Source of the DNA: Candidatus Poribacteria bacterium | GTDB taxonomy: Bacteria; Poribacteria; WGA-4E; WGA-3G | Length of the DNA stretch: 64,000 bases | Reading direction: 5' to 3' | NCBI GenBank assembly: GCA_012267415.1 | Contig: JAAXGN010000154.1 | Span: forward strand, 1-64,000 | In this document: one piece after another, positions 54,848-63,108 of the stretch | Position numbering within the stretch: position 1 is the stretch's first letter | Layout of the letters: the number at the start of each line of letters is the position of its first letter | The notes under the pieces: model-generated | Told to the model about the DNA's origin: nothing | Databases searched by the model: none | Seen by the model: the letters and a program-made list of their open reading frames with translations, nothing else | Program-made: the position numbers and the translations under genes

Positions 54848-55708
54848 ATGCAAGAATACATGAGGTTAGTAATTATCGCTATAATACTTTGTATGGTGTC
54901 CTCTGCTGGTTGTAGTAAAATGCAACAAGTGGAAGAAACTGCTATACAAAATGCAATTTCAAAAGAAATGGCATTAGAAAGGGAAGATCAGAACTCATCC
55001 GACGCTTTACCAGTTGAAATAATAGATAGTTCAGTAGATGTGTTAATTTATGCGGGTAAAAGTCTGTGGATCAGGCAGGAACATGCAATAATTGAAGCAG
55101 ACATAACAAAACAACTTTTAGAATCAGAGGACATTCAAGTAGGGATAACGGAAAGTAAAGAATCTGTCAGAGATTGGATGCTCAAAACAACTGGAAACGG
55201 TGTTGTGAATGTCTGCATCCTTTACGGTATTTTACCCTCTACAATCTATGCGTCGGGAAATGCGCAACCCGATGGTTCTGTCGTTGAAAACTGGATCGAA
55301 ACAACGGATGGTGATACAGTTTTGAATCACGCGGATTATTTTGGGTATAACAGTTCAGAAGGTCAAGCCAATGAACGTGGTGCTATGCAAAACTTGATGG
55401 ACCTACCCGATATTGAGATCAATGTTTATGAACATAACATAGGGATGTTTGTTACAGAAGAAGGTAGAACATTAACACCAAGCTTGGGTAATTTTGGGTC
55501 AGACAGACCTTTTCCTTTAGATGAACTTGATGCTGACTGGTTTGCTGAAAAGGTTTTAGCAACTGATGCTCAAGGAATCTTGGCAGACCCAATCATTGTT
55601 CGAGATGGAGACCGTGGCAGATTAGCGATTGTTTTTCATACACTCTACAAGAATGATCCAAAAGGGGAAGTTGCTGCTGAGATAATCAAATATCTTCTAA
55701 CTGAATAG
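54848..55708 (+). CDS. Lipoprotein of unknown function
   Basis: A 286-residue protein. The start MQEYMRLVIIAIILCMV leads into a lipobox (SSAGCSK), so it is anchored to a membrane. VDVLIYAGKSLWIRQEHAIIEADITKQLLE and VVNVCILYGILPS suggest a ThuA- or GATase-like alpha/beta fold, with a long stretch from residue 130 (DGSVVENWIETTDGDTVLNHADYFGY) that resembles it too. I do not claim the assignment. GGAGAATTGTCA precedes the ATG at 54848. Confidence 0.55.
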   Translation: MQEYMRLVIIAIILCMVSSAGCSKMQQVEETAIQNAISKEMALEREDQNSSDALPVEIIDSSVDVLIYAGKSLWIRQEHAIIEADITKQLLESEDIQVGITESKESVRDWMLKTTGNGVVNVCILYGILPSTIYASGNAQPDGSVVENWIETTDGDTVLNHADYFGYNSSEGQANERGAMQNLMDLPDIEINVYEHNIGMFVTEEGRTLTPSLGNFGSDRPFPLDELDADWFAEKVLATDAQGILADPIIVRDGDRGRLAIVFHTLYKNDPKGEVAAEIIKYLLTE

Positions 55709-55743
55709 GGTTTTGTCAGGTTTCAGATTGTGGTATCGGTAAT

Positions 55744-55808
55744 AGTCGGGAATCGGAGTTCCCTCCTACGACACGTCTTTTCTGTAGGAGCGATCTCCGA
55801 ATCGCGAC
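55744..55808. repeat. Hairpin repeat (GGAATCGGAGTTCCCTCCTAC type)
   Basis: AGTCGGGAATCGGAGTTCCC TCCTAC is followed by CTGTAGGAGCGATCTCCGAATCGCGAC, two variant arms meeting in a hairpin, as in the core at 7021. It lies in the gap between the lipoprotein and the convergent ornithine cyclodeaminase-like gene. Confidence 0.5.
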
Positions 55809-55857
55809 ATTTACTATTAAATATAAACTTGACGAGATAATAGACTGTATCAACATG

Positions 55858-56856
55858 TCATTGCAGCATATCAACGAGCATGCCGAGGTCTTTTGATTCA
55901 GCCTCTTTCAGAACTGCTGCGGCTGCGACTGCATCTTGCACGGCTACACCTACTGATTTGAAGAACGTGATCTCATCATCTGCTTGACGTCTGGGTTTAT
56001 CTCCATTAACGATTTCACCAATTTCTGCGTCTGCTTCTACGTTTGGAATAATCAGATCCCCTGCTTCTTCTAAGCAGGCTTCACGCGAATCTACAACAAT
56101 GCGATCTGCGCGATTGATAGTTATCGTATCAACTTCGCGTTTTTCTGGAACAAATGTGCCTACCGCTGTGATGTGTGTGCCTGCTTTTAGATCATTGCCA
56201 TCAAATAGTGGGGTTGCAGATGTTGTTGCACAGATAACGATATCGGCATCCCTGACCACTTCATGTGGTGTAGATGTGAGATTGACTTTGGGAGCATCAC
56301 CCCAGGTTGCAATCTCTGATGCGAGTTGTTGTGCTGCGGATTGTGTGCGACTGATGAGATTTACACAAGCGATATCCCTGACTGTCATAACGGCTTGAAG
56401 TTGTGCCCTTGCTTGCACACCTGCACCAAAGAGTCCAACTGTTTTTGCGTTCTGTCGTGCAAGTAGGTCTGCTGCTACGCCACCCCCTGCACCCGTGCGT
56501 ATAGCAGTAATACTTGTGCCATCCATAAACGCTTTTGGAAGTCCTGTCTCAGGATCAAGCACTAATACTGTCGCAGTGATACGCGGCAGATTGCTGTTTG
56601 GATTTTCGTCATAGACAGAGACAACTTTGATTCCGAACTCGCTGTTTTCGGGTAAGTAAGCAGGCATGATGAGCGTGACACCTTTGTCAGAGGTGATATG
56701 TTGTCGTGGCGGTGCAATTGCTTTACCTGCTGAAAGTTGTCCATAAGCATGACGCATTGCCTCAATGGCTTTGGACATCGGCAGTGCTGCACCTACATCG
56801 GATGCGGATAGGATACGGATCTTCTTTACAGACATATCTGGATAGTTTATTAACAT
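55858..56856 (-). CDS. Ornithine cyclodeaminase/mu-crystallin family protein
   Basis: A 332-residue NAD(P)-dependent enzyme. HAYGQLSAGKAIAPPR, LDPETGLPKAFMDGTSITAIRTGAGGGVAADLLAR and the dinucleotide motif VGLFGAGVQARAQLQAV match the family. The usual catalytic Asp is likely in the segment after IVDSREACLEEAGD. Members include ornithine cyclodeaminase, alanine dehydrogenase and imine reductases; the substrate here is unknown. The start is uncertain: MLINY at 56856 or MSVKK 21 bases later, with no strong ribosome binding site before either. Confidence 0.85.
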   Translation of the reverse strand: MLINYPDMSVKKIRILSASDVGAALPMSKAIEAMRHAYGQLSAGKAIAPPRQHITSDKGVTLIMPAYLPENSEFGIKVVSVYDENPNSNLPRITATVLVLDPETGLPKAFMDGTSITAIRTGAGGGVAADLLARQNAKTVGLFGAGVQARAQLQAVMTVRDIACVNLISRTQSAAQQLASEIATWGDAPKVNLTSTPHEVVRDADIVICATTSATPLFDGNDLKAGTHITAVGTFVPEKREVDTITINRADRIVVDSREACLEEAGDLIIPNVEADAEIGEIVNGDKPRRQADDEITFFKSVGVAVQDAVAAAAVLKEAESKDLGMLVDMLQ

Positions 56857-56882
56857 TAGAAAATCTGTTAAGACGTGAAGGG

Positions 56883-57455
56883 TTAGAAAACATCTCCTTC
56901 TTTATGATAGTGGTTAATCCATCTATCCCAATCCTCAGAATCCTTTCTTAGAGTCATTCTGTATTCAATATTTTCATTATTTACTAAAGTTTGAGTACCA
57001 TGTGCTCGAGATGCCTTGAGTTTTTGCATTTCTAACTTCATTTCTGTGTTCATCAGGACAAATGTGATCGTTCCATCATCTGAGATTGATTGAACAATGT
57101 AATCACAATTCTGCCATGGTCTAATTTGAACAATATGCACAGAATTATCCTGATTATAACCAGAACTTTTATACTCGTAGTGCTTGTCGTTCTTTTTAAA
57201 ATCCCCTCTTTCTTCACTTTTTTTGACTTTTTCACAGTCATGTTTTGCTATGAAATACTTTTCCCACATAGGACTTCTTGATTGTGGTGACAGTACGCTA
57301 CTTATTTTATAGAATTCTCGCTCAGAAATTATCTGATCAAAGGTCAAGTCAATTAATTTATCCTTGATACTTACTGTACTACTCAGAACTTTTCGGCTGT
57401 TTTCTATGTTGTCTAATATGTAACGGATCGTATCTTTTACTTCTAAGTGGTTCAT
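56883..57455 (-). CDS. Candidate type II restriction endonuclease
   Basis: A 190-residue protein with no close family I recognise. Asp85 in ERGDFKK, followed nine residues later by Glu94-Tyr-Lys96 in HYEYKSS, has the spacing of the PD-(D/E)XK nuclease core, after which a polar strand NSVHIVQIRPW could be the next strand. It lies 24 bases downstream of a DNA methyltransferase on the same strand. Together they are a plausible type II restriction-modification pair. The two genes look more AT-rich than their neighbours. Confidence 0.55.
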   Translation of the reverse strand: MNHLEVKDTIRYILDNIENSRKVLSSTVSIKDKLIDLTFDQIISEREFYKISSVLSPQSRSPMWEKYFIAKHDCEKVKKSEERGDFKKNDKHYEYKSSGYNQDNSVHIVQIRPWQNCDYIVQSISDDGTITFVLMNTEMKLEMQKLKASRAHGTQTLVNNENIEYRMTLRKDSEDWDRWINHYHKEGDVF

Positions 57456-57479
57456 AGGGTTTATGTTAACACGTTTGCG

Positions 57480-58358
57480 CTAAAGAGAATCAAATAAATT
57501 TCCCTGGACATATTTAACTCGATCGATCTCTTCAACTCTATTTGGTTCGTGGCATCTTATGTATTGTTCTAAAAACTCATGTTTTGTTAGCCAATATACT
57601 CCCCCGTTTGCACAAGAATTTCCATTCCAATCCACAACCTTAATTTTAGCTATTAAATCTTCTACTGGAATATTTGATTTAAGGAAGTATCCTCTATTGT
57701 TAGAGGTTGGTGTTTTTGTAATTTTTCTTGGAGAGGAACCGAATACAAATATGTCAAAATCATCTTTATTGGAGAATTTAAAATCATTCGCCTCTGTGTA
57801 GGCATTCGGATTAACTCTTAAATCTTTTCCTCCTGATTTATCAAAAATGAAGAAACTTGCGGGTACATGATAGTCTTCTCCTTCTAATGTAAAACAGTTC
57901 CTTTCTAATTCAGTTATGGAGACTATTCTCCAATTATTTGGTAACATTTTTTGCCGTGTGTGTTTTCTATAAACATTTGGTAAAACAAAAGCGATTGTTT
58001 GGACATTCCTAAAGGAGAGGGCATGAGATATAAATCTTGAGGATAGTTTTTGATATTGACCAAACGGTGGATTCCCTACAACTAATACCCGCTTATACAT
58101 TTCATTAATTCTGTAATTGAACCAGTCTTCTTTTATAATCTCATCATGTTGGGGATCAATATCAATTCCTATTTTCGTATCATGTTTGATATTTTTATAG
58201 AAGGCACCATCACCCGCGGCAGGTTCTATTACACAATCATAGATGTGAGGCAATTTATTGACTTCATCTAAACACCTTTTGACAACCTTTTGTTTCGTGT
58301 AGAACTTATCAAGGATTCTACTGCGGTCTTTATATTCTTTTCTCCAAATATGTGCCAT
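57480..58358 (-). CDS. N6-adenine DNA methyltransferase
   Basis: A 292-residue protein. The AdoMet motif is VIEPAAGDGAF (residues 43-53) and the catalytic motif is GNPPFGQ (NPPF 96-99), the order of gamma-class adenine methyltransferases. The remaining 190 residues would form the target-recognition part. AAAGGAG precedes the ATG at 58358. A candidate endonuclease follows. No other restriction gene is adjacent, and the AT-rich composition suggests horizontal transfer. Confidence 0.8.
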   Translation of the reverse strand: MAHIWRKEYKDRSRILDKFYTKQKVVKRCLDEVNKLPHIYDCVIEPAAGDGAFYKNIKHDTKIGIDIDPQHDEIIKEDWFNYRINEMYKRVLVVGNPPFGQYQKLSSRFISHALSFRNVQTIAFVLPNVYRKHTRQKMLPNNWRIVSITELERNCFTLEGEDYHVPASFFIFDKSGGKDLRVNPNAYTEANDFKFSNKDDFDIFVFGSSPRKITKTPTSNNRGYFLKSNIPVEDLIAKIKVVDWNGNSCANGGVYWLTKHEFLEQYIRCHEPNRVEEIDRVKYVQGNLFDSL

Positions 58359-58408
58359 CGTATCATCTCCTTTAGATGTATCTTTTGGTTTAACCTCTAT
58401 GCGTAAAC

Positions 58409-58437
58409 AGTGTGACACATCTGACAGGAAAAATCAA
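58409..58437 (-). promoter_or_regulatory. Candidate promoter for the methyltransferase gene
   Basis: On the minus strand TTGATT (58432-58437) and CACACT (58409-58414) are separated by 17 bases. The -10 element is weak. Confidence 0.35.
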
Positions 58438-58501
58438 GAAAAAAGTAGTCTATGGTGAAACATTAAAATAACATGGGCTTGATAATTCGGAATTTGACAT
58501 T

Positions 58502-58530
58502 CGGTGCGATAAGGGAATCGCACCTACCGG
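58502..58530. repeat. GGTGCGAT hairpin
   Basis: GGTGCGATAAGGGAATCGCACCTACC is one arm-loop-arm unit of the type found inside the elements at 10350 and 19584, here on its own between convergent-side gene ends. Confidence 0.5.
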
Positions 58531-58600
58531 GTGTTTGAGCGTCCATTTTATGCAAGATTTGATTTATATATCCATTTTCAAGCTCACGTTAATTCCACAC

Positions 58601-59704
58601 TCATTTTATGTGAATAACTGCTTCATTAAGCCTGTCTATATTAGGGGTAATTCCCAGACCTGGTTGTGTGGAAGCAGCCATTCTTCCGTTCACTCTTTGC
58701 GGTGCGCCTTCTGCAGTGCTGACGGTGACGTAACTATTGAAATCGGTTGCTGTGAATAAAAATTCTGTCGGTGTGCTATGTGCAAGATGTGCGATTGCGG
58801 CGGTCGTTATATCGCCTCCCCAACTATCCTCAATCGTCATCGCTATACCGAGTTCAACGCATAGGTCTCTTGCAAGTTTTGCTTTGGTGAGTCCTCCAAA
58901 TTTACTGATCTTTATGTTGACAACATCCATGGCACGATCTGCATGACCACGTAATAAGACGTGAATACTATCAATTGTCTCATCAAGTACAAATGGGTGA
59001 TCTGTGCGTTCCCTGATGGTGAGGCATTCTTGATATGTTAGACAAGGTTGTTCAATATAGACATCTATGTCCCTTACACCTCGGACGACGCGGGTTGCTT
59101 GATGCATCAACCAACCTGTATTTGCATCTGCGATGAGGACATCCCCAGTTTCCATCAATTCGGAGACTGCGTGAATCCGTTCTATATCGGTATTTGGGTC
59201 TCCACCGACTTTCAACTGGAATTTACGGTAACCTTCTGCACGGTAAGCAGCAACCTTTTCCTTCATCTCATCGGGAGATTGTTGAGAGATGGCGCGATAT
59301 AACATAAAATCATCTCCATACCTTCCTCCGAGTAACGTGCAAACGGATGTGTTTGATATTTTGCCAAGTATATCCCAACACGCTATGTCTATTCCTGATT
59401 TCACATACGGATGTCCTTTGAGCGCGACATCCATGAATTGATTGAGAGGATGCAGCTGTGTTGGGTCTTTACCGATGAGGTGTGGTGCAAGTTCTGCGAT
59501 ACCTGTACGGACACCTTCTGCATAGGCAGGGAGATAGAAGGGGCCTAAAGGACATACCTCACCGTAACCCGTTATACCGTCATCAGTTTCAACTGCAACA
59601 ATTGTGCTGTCAAAGACGGAAACGGATTTTCCACCTGACCAATTATAGCTGCCTTCGTGGAGTGGTAGATCAACTTGGTATGCTTTAATGCTACGAATTT
59701 TCAC
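58601..59704 (-). CDS. Enolase-superfamily (mandelate racemase/muconate lactonizing) enzyme
   Basis: A 367-residue protein. FQLKVGG gives the Lys-x-Lys-like base, then [18 protein letters not shown] and FVLDETID the three metal ligands, and [16 protein letters not shown] the second base Lys. This is the MLE/dipeptide epimerase-like subgroup; the reaction cannot be told. GGAG lies five bases before the GTG at 59704. A longer start would run into the repeat at 59722. Confidence 0.85.
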   Translation of the reverse strand: MKIRSIKAYQVDLPLHEGSYNWSGGKSVSVFDSTIVAVETDDGITGYGEVCPLGPFYLPAYAEGVRTGIAELAPHLIGKDPTQLHPLNQFMDVALKGHPYVKSGIDIACWDILGKISNTSVCTLLGGRYGDDFMLYRAISQQSPDEMKEKVAAYRAEGYRKFQLKVGGDPNTDIERIHAVSELMETGDVLIADANTGWLMHQATRVVRGVRDIDVYIEQPCLTYQECLTIRERTDHPFVLDETIDSIHVLLRGHADRAMDVVNIKISKFGGLTKAKLARDLCVELGIAMTIEDSWGGDITTAAIAHLAHSTPTEFLFTATDFNSYVTVSTAEGAPQRVNGRMAASTQPGLGITPNIDRLNEAVIHIK

Positions 59705-59721
59705 CTGGTCTCCAAAGTGTT

Positions 59722-59842
59722 TATAGTGAACTTTAGAATTAATGAAACACTTCAAAACGGGCGAGGTAACCTCGCCCCTACTGGGTGTTCTTCGTCATCG
59801 GCGTATAGGTGAAATGTCTCATTAATTATTCACTTTACTATA
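59722..59842. mobile_element. MITE-like element, terminal-repeat family B, CGAGGTAACCTCG core
   Basis: The ends are TATAGTGAACTTTAGAATTA and the complement ending TTAATTATTCACTTTACTATA. The core is GGGCGAGGTAACCTCGCCCCTAC. It fills the space between the AIM24 gene and the enolase-superfamily gene. Confidence 0.7.
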
Positions 59843-59851
59843 ATCACGTTC

Positions 59852-60583
59852 TTAACCCCCGCTGCGTGGCACTTGAGCGATGATGCGGTCAGCAAGTTTT
59901 GAGAACGGTAGACTTTGGAGATAGACGGTACCTGTTCCCTGTAGTGTTGCGAGGAATAGCCCCTCTCCACCGAAGAACATTGACTTTAGACCTTTAATCA
60001 TTTCTATATCATAGTCCACCCCTGCTGTGAAGGCGACAAGACATCCCGTGTCAACTCGGATTATATCATTATTGAGTTCTTTTTTCACAACACTGCCACC
60101 CGCGTGAATAAAAGCCATACCGTCCCCTCTTAGACTTTGTAGTATGAAACCTTCGCCGCCGAAAAATCCTGCACCGAGTTTTCGTGAGAAAGCGATATTG
60201 AGTTCAGTGCCGAGGGCAGCACATAGAAATGCATCCTTTTGACAGGTGAGTACACCACCGATCTCTGATAGGTCTACCGGAATGATGTGTCCGGGATAAG
60301 GTGCAGCGAATGCAACTTTTCTCTTGTTGCTATTGTGATTTGTGAAATGTGTCAAGAACAGAGACTCGCCGCTGAGTGCACGTTTTCCTGCCCCGATGAG
60401 TTTTCCCATCAATCCGCCTTCTGGACTGGATCCGTCTCCCATTTTTGCCTCAAAAGTGATGTCATCCTCCATCCAGTTCATAGCACCTGCTTCGGCTATT
60501 ATTGTTTCATCCCTATCAAGTTCTACCTCAACGACTTGCATGTCGTTTCCAAATATTTCGTAATCAACTTCGTGGCTTTGCAT
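59852..60583 (-). CDS. AIM24/TIGR00266 family protein
   Basis: A 243-residue protein built of repeated beta-hairpins with FFGGEG and SLFLTHF segments, characteristic of AIM24-type proteins. [24 protein letters not shown] near the N-terminus and [21 protein letters not shown] at the C-terminus are typical. Its role in bacteria is unknown; in yeast it acts in the mitochondrial inner membrane. GGAGG precedes the ATG. No neighbour hints at a pathway. Confidence 0.88.
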   Translation of the reverse strand: MQSHEVDYEIFGNDMQVVEVELDRDETIIAEAGAMNWMEDDITFEAKMGDGSSPEGGLMGKLIGAGKRALSGESLFLTHFTNHNSNKRKVAFAAPYPGHIIPVDLSEIGGVLTCQKDAFLCAALGTELNIAFSRKLGAGFFGGEGFILQSLRGDGMAFIHAGGSVVKKELNNDIIRVDTGCLVAFTAGVDYDIEMIKGLKSMFFGGEGLFLATLQGTGTVYLQSLPFSKLADRIIAQVPRSGG

Positions 60584-60788
60584 TTTTTTCCTCCAAGAGA
60601 TCCTTATGAGATGTTATACAGCATTAAAATAATGTAGAATCAATGAATTCTCTCTAATAATGAAAATAATAACATATTTGACAGAGTCCTTCAAGCGAAA
60701 GGTTGTGTATAACTAAATAACCCGGGATTTGGTAAATTTAAGGTAATTGTGATAAACTTAACGTAAACGGACTATTAGGAGAAACATT

Positions 60789-61478
60789 ATGGATACATTG
60801 ACTATTATAGTCTTATTAGGATTAGTTGTTGGTGTATTGTTCAATTTATACGTTCTACCACCTTTTGGAAGGAACATCCTTAAGATTAAAACAGATGAGA
60901 AGATAGTTGCTCTAACCTTTGATGATGGTCCAAATCCTCTATATACTGACCGTTTGCTTGATGTCCTTGCAAAACACAACGTTAAAGCAACCTTCTTCAT
61001 GATTGGAAACCGAATAGAAAAACATCCTGAAACGGTTCAACGTGTGATCGCTGAAGGTCATCAGATTGGTAATCATTCCTATAGTCATCCATTACTTGGT
61101 TTCTTACCACCTTCAACGGTGGAAAGAGAAATTGAACGAACGGATGCGTTAATTCGGGAATTAGGTATATCAGAGGACATCGCATTTCGAGCACCATTCT
61201 TAGCACGTTATTTTCCGATTGCTTGGGTGCTTTCAAAACAGAAGCGACCTCATATCAGTTGTAATGTGTGGAGTTGGGATTGGATGACACAGAATCCGGA
61301 TAAAATTACGAAGGCTGTGTTGAAGAAAACACTTGCAACTACAGGGACTGGTTCGATTATCGTTCTCCACGATGGAATAGCAAAGAATGAAAATGCTGAC
61401 AGGTCAGGAACAATTGAAGCAACGGATAGGATTATTGAGAGACTAAAACAACAGGAGTACCGGTTTGTTACTGTTTAG
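60789..61478 (+). CDS. Polysaccharide deacetylase (NodB homology)
   Basis: A 229-residue protein. An N-terminal hydrophobic segment (ITIIVLLGLVVGVLFNLYVLPPF-like) would anchor it in the membrane. VALTFDDGPNPLYTDRLLDVLAKHNVKATFFMIGNR contains the Asp pair, GNHSYSHPLL the metal His pair, and RAPF and IIVLHDG complete the NodB motifs. It removes N- or O-acetyl groups from peptidoglycan or chitin-like polymers. It is convergent with the selenoprotein operon, with a gap of about 55 bases between the stops. Confidence 0.9.
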   Translation: MDTLTIIVLLGLVVGVLFNLYVLPPFGRNILKIKTDEKIVALTFDDGPNPLYTDRLLDVLAKHNVKATFFMIGNRIEKHPETVQRVIAEGHQIGNHSYSHPLLGFLPPSTVEREIERTDALIRELGISEDIAFRAPFLARYFPIAWVLSKQKRPHISCNVWSWDWMTQNPDKITKAVLKKTLATTGTGSIIVLHDGIAKNENADRSGTIEATDRIIERLKQQEYRFVTV

Positions 61479-61532
61479 TTGTCTGATTGCAATACATCGG
61501 AACTCCTCTGTGATTATCCTCAACATTTTCTT

Positions 61533-62453
61533 TTATTTTACTGAGATTGTCGCGTGAAATGCATTGACATTTCCTTTTCCGCTGAACCATGTCCCGGTGG
61601 CGCCAAGTTTAAAGACTTGTCCTTTGTCAAACTGATAGCGGATTGTTCCTTGCAGTCCAGAGGGGATATCCCAAACACTGGCAACCGCTTCGGTAGGTAC
61701 ACCTTCAGTCGGTAATTCTGTATTTTCATTGAATAGGTCAAACGAACCCCCCGATTTAGCACTTCCCATTTGTAGAAGAATCGTGAGTTCACCACCTCCC
61801 TTTATCTCCGTAGTATCGATTTCAATGACAGTGTAATCTTGGCAGCCATAACTTGGCGCGCGAAGTATGTGTAAGACACTTTGTTCACGTTTTTCATCAC
61901 TGAGAACGACCCTTGTTCCTGTCAAGAGCGGATCTGATGTATTTTCATTGAATCCAGGGAACTTTGAATCTATGGCATCAGTTAGAAACTTCAGATAACC
62001 TTCTTCTTCCGAAATACGCTTTTTATAACAGTCATCAAAAAAATCGTTAAGAGGAAGTTTTCCCATCACATCAAATTCGGGAGCAATCACTAAACAATCT
62101 ACTGGAGAATGTTCCTTCCAACCTTCCATGATTGCTTTGGCAAGAGGTTGTGTTTTATTGAACACCTTGGATTCACGTTTTGGTCTTTTTGCCATATAGG
62201 TTTGCTTGCGAGGGGTTCGTTCTAATTCAACATTGGACACCCAAGTATTGATAAGATTATCATTCAGAAAGCTAATAACTTTATCATCAGAGAGGATACC
62301 TGCCCTCAATCCTTTGCCGCTCCCTCAGCACGCTTCATCTGCTAAAGGACCGTCAACTGAGATGACATGAATGAGTTTGCTCTGTGCCTCAGCTAATTCA
62401 ACTGCTTGTTCAGGTCGTACCCAGTTGATCTGTTCCGATTTGTAAAACTGCAT
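61533..62453 (-). CDS. Predicted selenoprotein, thioredoxin-like, Cys-Sec motif (paralogue 1)
   Basis: A 306-residue protein if the TGA at 62325-62327 is read as selenocysteine. Residue 42 is Cys and residue 43 is Sec, in DEAC-U-GSGKGLR. Before it, KLIHVISVDGPL and, after it, AGILSDDKVISFLNDNLINTWVSNVELE match the layout of a thioredoxin fold whose active site follows the first strand. The C-terminal 120 residues (DYTVIEIDTTEIKGGGELTILLQMG ... GATGTWFSGKGNVNAFHATI) form a beta-rich domain I do not recognise. The paralogue at 63105 has the same TGA. Without read-through only the 42-residue N-terminus would be made. The start ATG at 62453 overlaps the upstream gene. Confidence 0.85.
62292..62327 (-). 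promoter_or_regulatory. SECIS-like stem-loop downstream of the TGA (paralogue 1)
   Basis: After TGA (62325-62327) there are 17 bases and then GAGGGC-AGGT-ATCCTC (62307-62292). It pairs G-C, A-U, G-C, G-C, G-U, with a C-A mismatch at the loop end. It lies at the same distance as the perfect stem of paralogue 2. Confidence 0.65.
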
Positions 62454-63108
62454 GTTTAAGAATTCGGGTTGCTTCGTCTTCGGTGATGTGTAGTGCATAT
62501 TCGATATCTTGACTATCCTCTTGTGTTCCTGCACGCAATTCCATGCGTTGGATTAGACCTGCATCGGTAATAGAATAAGGTTCGTTCTGGTCTTCTTTCC
62601 AATTCACATCAAAGTTGACAGTGCCATCAGGGACATACATCTTGAAAAAAGTGATTTCTTCTTCAAGTCTGTCAATGATCAGATTCCCGATAAACTTGGA
62701 TGGTGTGAACCACCCATCTTTGAGTTTAAGTTCTGCATGGATACGGAATTGTATATCGGCAAATCTCTGATTGCAAGCACGTAAGCATGCCCACAACCCC
62801 TGGGAATCACCAGAGTCAAGGTACATATCCAGATTTGGATTGGGATGTAATTGTTGGAGTAACTTTTTCACGCCGGATTTTTCTATCTCCCAACATTCAC
62901 CGACTGAAACCGATTCTATCGGTAAGAAAGCGTGGAATACCGATAACGGATGGTTCTTCTCAGGTTCTGCGACTCGGAGATTTGCTAACGCATCCCACTC
63001 TTCATGAAAATTGGAGAGCGTATGTTCAATTGGTTCAATGAAACCCTTGACAGTAATAGACTTGGTACTGTCAAGGAATAGTGTGATTCTGTCTAATACT
63101 GTGTTCAT
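62410..63108 (-). CDS. Unknown protein coupled between the two selenoprotein genes
   Basis: A 232-residue protein without recognisable family, signal peptide or membrane span. It is rich in charged residues and mixed helix/strand segments (NLIIDRLEEEITFFKMYVPDG, HITEDEATRILKHAVLQIG). Its ATG overlaps the stop of paralogue 2 by four bases and its end overlaps the start of paralogue 1 by 44 bases, so the three genes are co-translated. It is the obvious candidate for a partner, reductase or substrate of the selenoproteins, but nothing in the sequence tells which. Confidence 0.6.
   Translation of the reverse strand: MNTVLDRITLFLDSTKSITVKGFIEPIEHTLSNFHEEWDALANLRVAEPEKNHPLSVFHAFLPIESVSVGECWEIEKSGVKKLLQQLHPNPNLDMYLDSGDSQGLWACLRACNQRFADIQFRIHAELKLKDGWFTPSKFIGNLIIDRLEEEITFFKMYVPDGTVNFDVNWKEDQNEPYSITDAGLIQRMELRAGTQEDSQDIEYALHITEDEATRILKHAVLQIGTDQLGTT

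Noticed and set aside
61533..62309. Separate gene starting at TTG 62309
   Set aside because: The TTG has no ribosome binding site, and the frame continues upstream through the TGA with sequence conserved in the paralogue.
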